Source: Mixta intestinalis (GTDB lineage Bacteria > Pseudomonadota > Gammaproteobacteria > Enterobacterales > Enterobacteriaceae). From it: DNA of 64,000 bases. The stretch covers positions 496,001 through 560,000 of the forward strand of contig NZ_CP028271.1 in the NCBI RefSeq assembly GCF_009914055.1, in the 5' to 3' direction. Position numbers and translations under genes: made by a program. Of the stretch, positions 61,151-64,000 are shown in pieces (position 1 is the stretch's first letter; each line of letters begins with the position of its first letter). The notes beneath the pieces are model-generated. The model was given only the letters and a program-made list of their open reading frames with translations, did no database searches and was not told the DNA's origin.

Positions 61151-63055
61151 TTATTCACCTTCATAACCGGGCGGAGTCGGCGCGGCATCCGGCAGCACCG
61201 TATTGTTATCGCCTAACATAATGTGATCGAGAATCTGACGCATCACGGTACCTACCGCCGGGCCTGCGCCGCCATTTTCCAGAATCATGGTGACGGCCAC
61301 GCGCGGCTTATCATAAGGGGCGAAAGCGGTCATCAGCTTGTGATCGCGCAGATGCTCAGCAATTTTATGCGCGTTATAGGTTTCGTTCTCTTTCAGACCA
61401 AAGACCTGTGCGGTACCCGATTTTGCCGCAATCTTATAGGGCGCATTATCGAAGCTTTTATGTGCCGTACCGTTAGGCCGGTTCGCTACGCCATACATGC
61501 CATCTTTAGCGATCTCCCAGTAACCGGAGTGAATATCGCCAATCGGCACGGCAGGCGGCTGACGATAAGGCACCAGCTTATTATTTTCGCGTATGGCGCG
61601 CAGCAGGTGCGGCGTGCGGATAATGCCGTCGTTAATCAGGATCATCAGCGCCTTATTCATTTGCAGCGGAGTTGCCGTCCAGTAACCCTGACCGATGCCA
61701 ACCGGAATGGTATCGCCCTGGTACCACGGCTTTTTAAAACGCTTCATCTTCCATTCGCGCGTCGGCATATTGCCGGGGTTTTCCTGGGGCAGATCGATAC
61801 CGGTGCGCTGGCCATAGCCAAACTTACTCATCCATTCTGACAGGCGATCGATGCCCATGTCGTAGGCAACCTGATAGAAGAAAGTATCGGCGGATTCCTC
61901 CAGCGATTTGGTCACGTTCAGGCGGCCATGTCCCCATTTTTTCCAGTCGCGATAGCGTTTTTCAGAGCCGGGAAGCTGCCACCAGCCGGGATCGAACAGG
62001 CTGGTGTTACGGGTGATAACGCCTGCACTTAGCGCTGAGACGGCAACATAAGGTTTCACCGTCGAGGCGGGCGGGTAGGCGGCCTGAATGGCGCGGTTAT
62101 AGAGCGGGCGGTTTTCATCCTGTAACAGCGCTTTGTAATCCTTGCTGGAAATACCGTCCACGAACAGGTTGGGATCGTAGCTCGGCGTGGAAACCATCGC
62201 CAGAATTTCGCCGGTGCGCGGATCGCTGACCACTACGGCGGCACGGCTGCCGGTCAGCAGGGTTTCGATATATTGCTGTAGCTTCAGATCGACTGACAGC
62301 CAGATATCGCGTCCAGCCTGTGGCGACTGTTCATGCAGTTGACGGATGACGCGCCCACGGTTATTGACCTCTACCTCTTCATAACCGGTTTTACCATGCA
62401 GCACATCTTCATAATAGTTTTCGATGCCCAGCTTGCCGATATCGTGGGTAGCAGCGTAGTTAGGCCATTTGCCTTCTTTATCGAGGCGGGCGACGTCACG
62501 ATCGTTAATTTTTGACACGTAGCCCACGATGTGCGTCAGCGTTTGACCGTAAGGATAGTAGCGACGCTGATAGCCTTTCACCTCAACGCCGGGAAAGCGA
62601 TACTGGTTTACGGCGAAGCGCGCCACCTGCACATCGTTCAGCGCCGTTTTCAGCGCAATAGAGGTAAAACGACGCGAGCGCTTACGCTCTTTTTCAAAGT
62701 TTTCGATATCATCGTCGGTGAGATCGAGAATAGGACGTAGATCCTGTAGCGTCTGTTTAAGGTTATCAACCTTCTCCGGTACCAGCTCCGCCTGATAAAT
62801 CGTGCGGTTCAGCGCCAGCGCGATGCCGTTGCGGTCATAAATAATGCCGCGGCTTGGCGCAACGGGAACCAGCTTGATGCGGTTCTGGTTGGAACGGGTG
62901 CTGTAATCATCGAAACGTAAGATCTGCAGGTGATACAGATTGACGACCAGCACGCCGGAAAGCAGAAGAATACCGACGAAAGCGAGCAAGGCTCGCCGTA
63001 CGAAAAGTGTCTGCTCGGCAGTATAGTCACGAAAAGAGTTGCGTTGAGATTTCAT
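61151..63055 (-). CDS. mrdA: Penicillin-binding protein 2 (MrdA)
   Basis: 634 residues. N-terminal helix (about 21-42), pedestal domain and transpeptidase domain with the active serine in PASTVK, SADTFFYQ and KSGTAQ. Crosslinks peptidoglycan in the elongasome with RodA. Normal length; downstream of rlmH by 33 bp. Confidence 0.98.
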   Translation of the reverse strand: MKSQRNSFRDYTAEQTLFVRRALLAFVGILLLSGVLVVNLYHLQILRFDDYSTRSNQNRIKLVPVAPSRGIIYDRNGIALALNRTIYQAELVPEKVDNLKQTLQDLRPILDLTDDDIENFEKERKRSRRFTSIALKTALNDVQVARFAVNQYRFPGVEVKGYQRRYYPYGQTLTHIVGYVSKINDRDVARLDKEGKWPNYAATHDIGKLGIENYYEDVLHGKTGYEEVEVNNRGRVIRQLHEQSPQAGRDIWLSVDLKLQQYIETLLTGSRAAVVVSDPRTGEILAMVSTPSYDPNLFVDGISSKDYKALLQDENRPLYNRAIQAAYPPASTVKPYVAVSALSAGVITRNTSLFDPGWWQLPGSEKRYRDWKKWGHGRLNVTKSLEESADTFFYQVAYDMGIDRLSEWMSKFGYGQRTGIDLPQENPGNMPTREWKMKRFKKPWYQGDTIPVGIGQGYWTATPLQMNKALMILINDGIIRTPHLLRAIRENNKLVPYRQPPAVPIGDIHSGYWEIAKDGMYGVANRPNGTAHKSFDNAPYKIAAKSGTAQVFGLKENETYNAHKIAEHLRDHKLMTAFAPYDKPRVAVTMILENGGAGPAVGTVMRQILDHIMLGDNNTVLPDAAPTPPGYEGE

Positions 63056-63088
63056 CCGCTGTTTGGTTGTCCGGTTTGCCTTATCAAA

Positions 63089-63559
63089 TTATTCACGGTG
63101 ATAAGGATGATTCGCAGTAATGCTCCATGCACGATACAGGCTTTCTGCGACCAAAACGCGTACCAGCGGATGAGGTAGCGTTAGCGCCGAAAGTGACCAA
63201 CTCTGCTCTGCTGCTGCTTTGCAGGCTGGCGACAGCCCTTCCGGGCCGCCGATCAGCAGGCTGACATCACGACCATCCTGCTTCCAACGTTCAAGCTGCT
63301 GGGCAAGCTGTGGCGTTTCCCAGGGCTGTCCGGGAATATCCAGCGTGACAATGCGGTTGCCCTTACCAACGGCGGCCAGCATCGCTTCCCCCTCTTTGTC
63401 GAGGATACGTTTGATATCCGCATTTTTACCGCGCTTCCCGGCGGTAACTTCGGTCAACTCCAGCGGCATATCCTTCGGAAAGCGACGCAGGTATTCCATA
63501 AAGCCGGTTTGAACCCAGTCCGGCATTTTGGTGCCTACGGCAACAAGCTGCAACTTCAC
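63089..63559 (-). CDS. rlmH: 23S rRNA pseudouridine-1915 N3-methyltransferase RlmH
   Basis: 156 residues. SPOUT methyltransferase: SLLIGGPEGLSPACK (SAM knot) and LTLPHPLVRVLVAESLYRAWSI in part, ending NHPYHRE. Follows rsfS by 3 bp. Confidence 0.98.
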   Translation of the reverse strand: MKLQLVAVGTKMPDWVQTGFMEYLRRFPKDMPLELTEVTAGKRGKNADIKRILDKEGEAMLAAVGKGNRIVTLDIPGQPWETPQLAQQLERWKQDGRDVSLLIGGPEGLSPACKAAAEQSWSLSALTLPHPLVRVLVAESLYRAWSITANHPYHRE

Positions 63560-63562
63560 GGC

Positions 63563-63880
63563 TTAGCTCCAGAGCTTTTCCAGTTCATACAGGTGACGAC
63601 TCTCTTCCTGCATGACGTGAACGATAACTTCACCGAGATCGACCACTATCCAGTCCGCGGCATTTTTGCCTTCCATACCCAGCGGCATCAGGCCGGCAGC
63701 GCGTGATTCTTCCATCACGTGATCGGCAATCGACATCACGTGACGTGAAGAAGTACCGGTACAGATAATCATGCAATCGGTGATGCTGGATTTACCCTGC
63801 ACGTCGAGAGAAACGATATCCTGACCTTTCAGATCATCAATCTTATCAATAACGAAGTCTTGGAGTGCTTTACCTTGCAA
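63563..63880 (-). CDS. rsfS: Ribosome silencing factor RsfS
   Basis: 105 residues, E. coli length. Binds uL14 and blocks 50S-30S joining in stationary phase. Conserved MQGKALQDFVIDKIDDLKGQ, SSITDCMIICTGTSSRHV and VIVHVMQEESRHLYELEKLW. First visible gene of the rsfS-rlmH-mrdA-mrdB-rlpA series; the ATG is preceded by AAGG-rich DNA. Confidence 0.98.
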   Translation of the reverse strand: MQGKALQDFVIDKIDDLKGQDIVSLDVQGKSSITDCMIICTGTSSRHVMSIADHVMEESRAAGLMPLGMEGKNAADWIVVDLGEVIVHVMQEESRHLYELEKLWS

Positions 63881-63919
63881 AAGGTTCCCCCTTGGGTAAC
63901 GGTTTCTGTTGTCTGAAGC

Positions 63920-63935
63920 GGCGTCGGACGACGCC
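63920..63935. other. Hairpin upstream of rsfS
   Basis: GGCGTC (63920-63925) and GACGCC (63930-63935) around GGAC. Part of the leader or a terminator of the gene beyond the window; no other gene is visible from 63881 to 64000. Confidence 0.35.
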
Positions 63936-64000
63936 TGAAAAATTTAGCGGCGCAGTATACCATGCGCTTATCAAGGGCGATATAAGCCCTGATGATTGAT

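Noticed and set aside
61223..61840. Open frame antisense to mrdA
   Set aside because: Shadow frame; mrdA is unambiguous there.

Overview
The window looks like a chromosomal segment of a plant- or host-associated enterobacterium. Gene content and order match the Escherichia coli backbone in two blocks: ybaP-copA-cueR-ybbJ-qmcA-cnoX-ybbO-tesA-ybbA-ybbP-purK-purE-lpxH-ppiB-cysS-ybcJ-folD-tRNA-Arg (1-19.1 kb) and cspE-ybeM-tatE-lipA-lipB-ybeD-dacA-rlpA-mrdB-mrdA-rlmH-rsfS (53-64 kb). Protein similarity to E. coli is high but not species-level, and the accessory content (full type II secretion system, lipoprotein glycosidase, fimbriae) suggests Erwiniaceae (Pantoea/Erwinia/Mixta-like). The genus is an inference and was not tested.

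Left backbone (1-19.1 kb): copper export (copA, cueR, with the CueR operator and a copA frameshift signal with a predicted pseudoknot), membrane and thiol quality control (ybbJ, qmcA, cnoX), ybbO, the tesA/ybbA-ybbP cluster with antisense-overlapping starts, purine genes under a PurR box, lpxH-ppiB, cysS, a DeoR-type regulator coupled to a YdgJ-like oxidoreductase, and folD-ybcJ. A tRNA-Arg(TCT) closes the block and is a used integration site: a frameshifted tyrosine-integrase remnant lies directly downstream.

Accessory region (19.1-53 kb). First comes an AT-rich gene with an N-terminal Tad2-like (DUF2829) domain fused to an unknown C-terminal region. Next is a yeaR / double-yoaG / yeaR' operon, expected to respond to nitrate or nitric oxide. 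Then follow an ABM-fold protein and a DapA-family lyase divergent from a PtsJ/MocR-type regulator, with a 20-bp palindrome between them. A complete type II secretion locus follows (gspC-D-E-F-G-H-I-J-K-L-M-N-B-O on the minus strand, pilotin gspS convergent), in which gspN carries an in-frame stop. Divergent from gspC is a GH3 glycosidase lipoprotein with a Cys-Asp-Asn mature N-terminus like pullulanase PulA, a plausible secretion substrate. Beyond it lie a DUF6694 lipoprotein, a DUF4234 membrane protein, a chaperone-usher fimbrial operon with its own LuxR-type regulator, a YbiV-like phosphatase, an iron-dependent alcohol dehydrogenase, gntT with two GntR operators, and several microproteins including YohP.

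Right backbone (53-64 kb): cspE, a GNAT enzyme, an intact ybeM, tatE, the lipoate pair lipA/lipB with ybeD, and the cell-wall elongation operon rsfS-rlmH-mrdA-mrdB-rlpA-dacA. No CRISPR array, rRNA operon or intact insertion sequence was seen.
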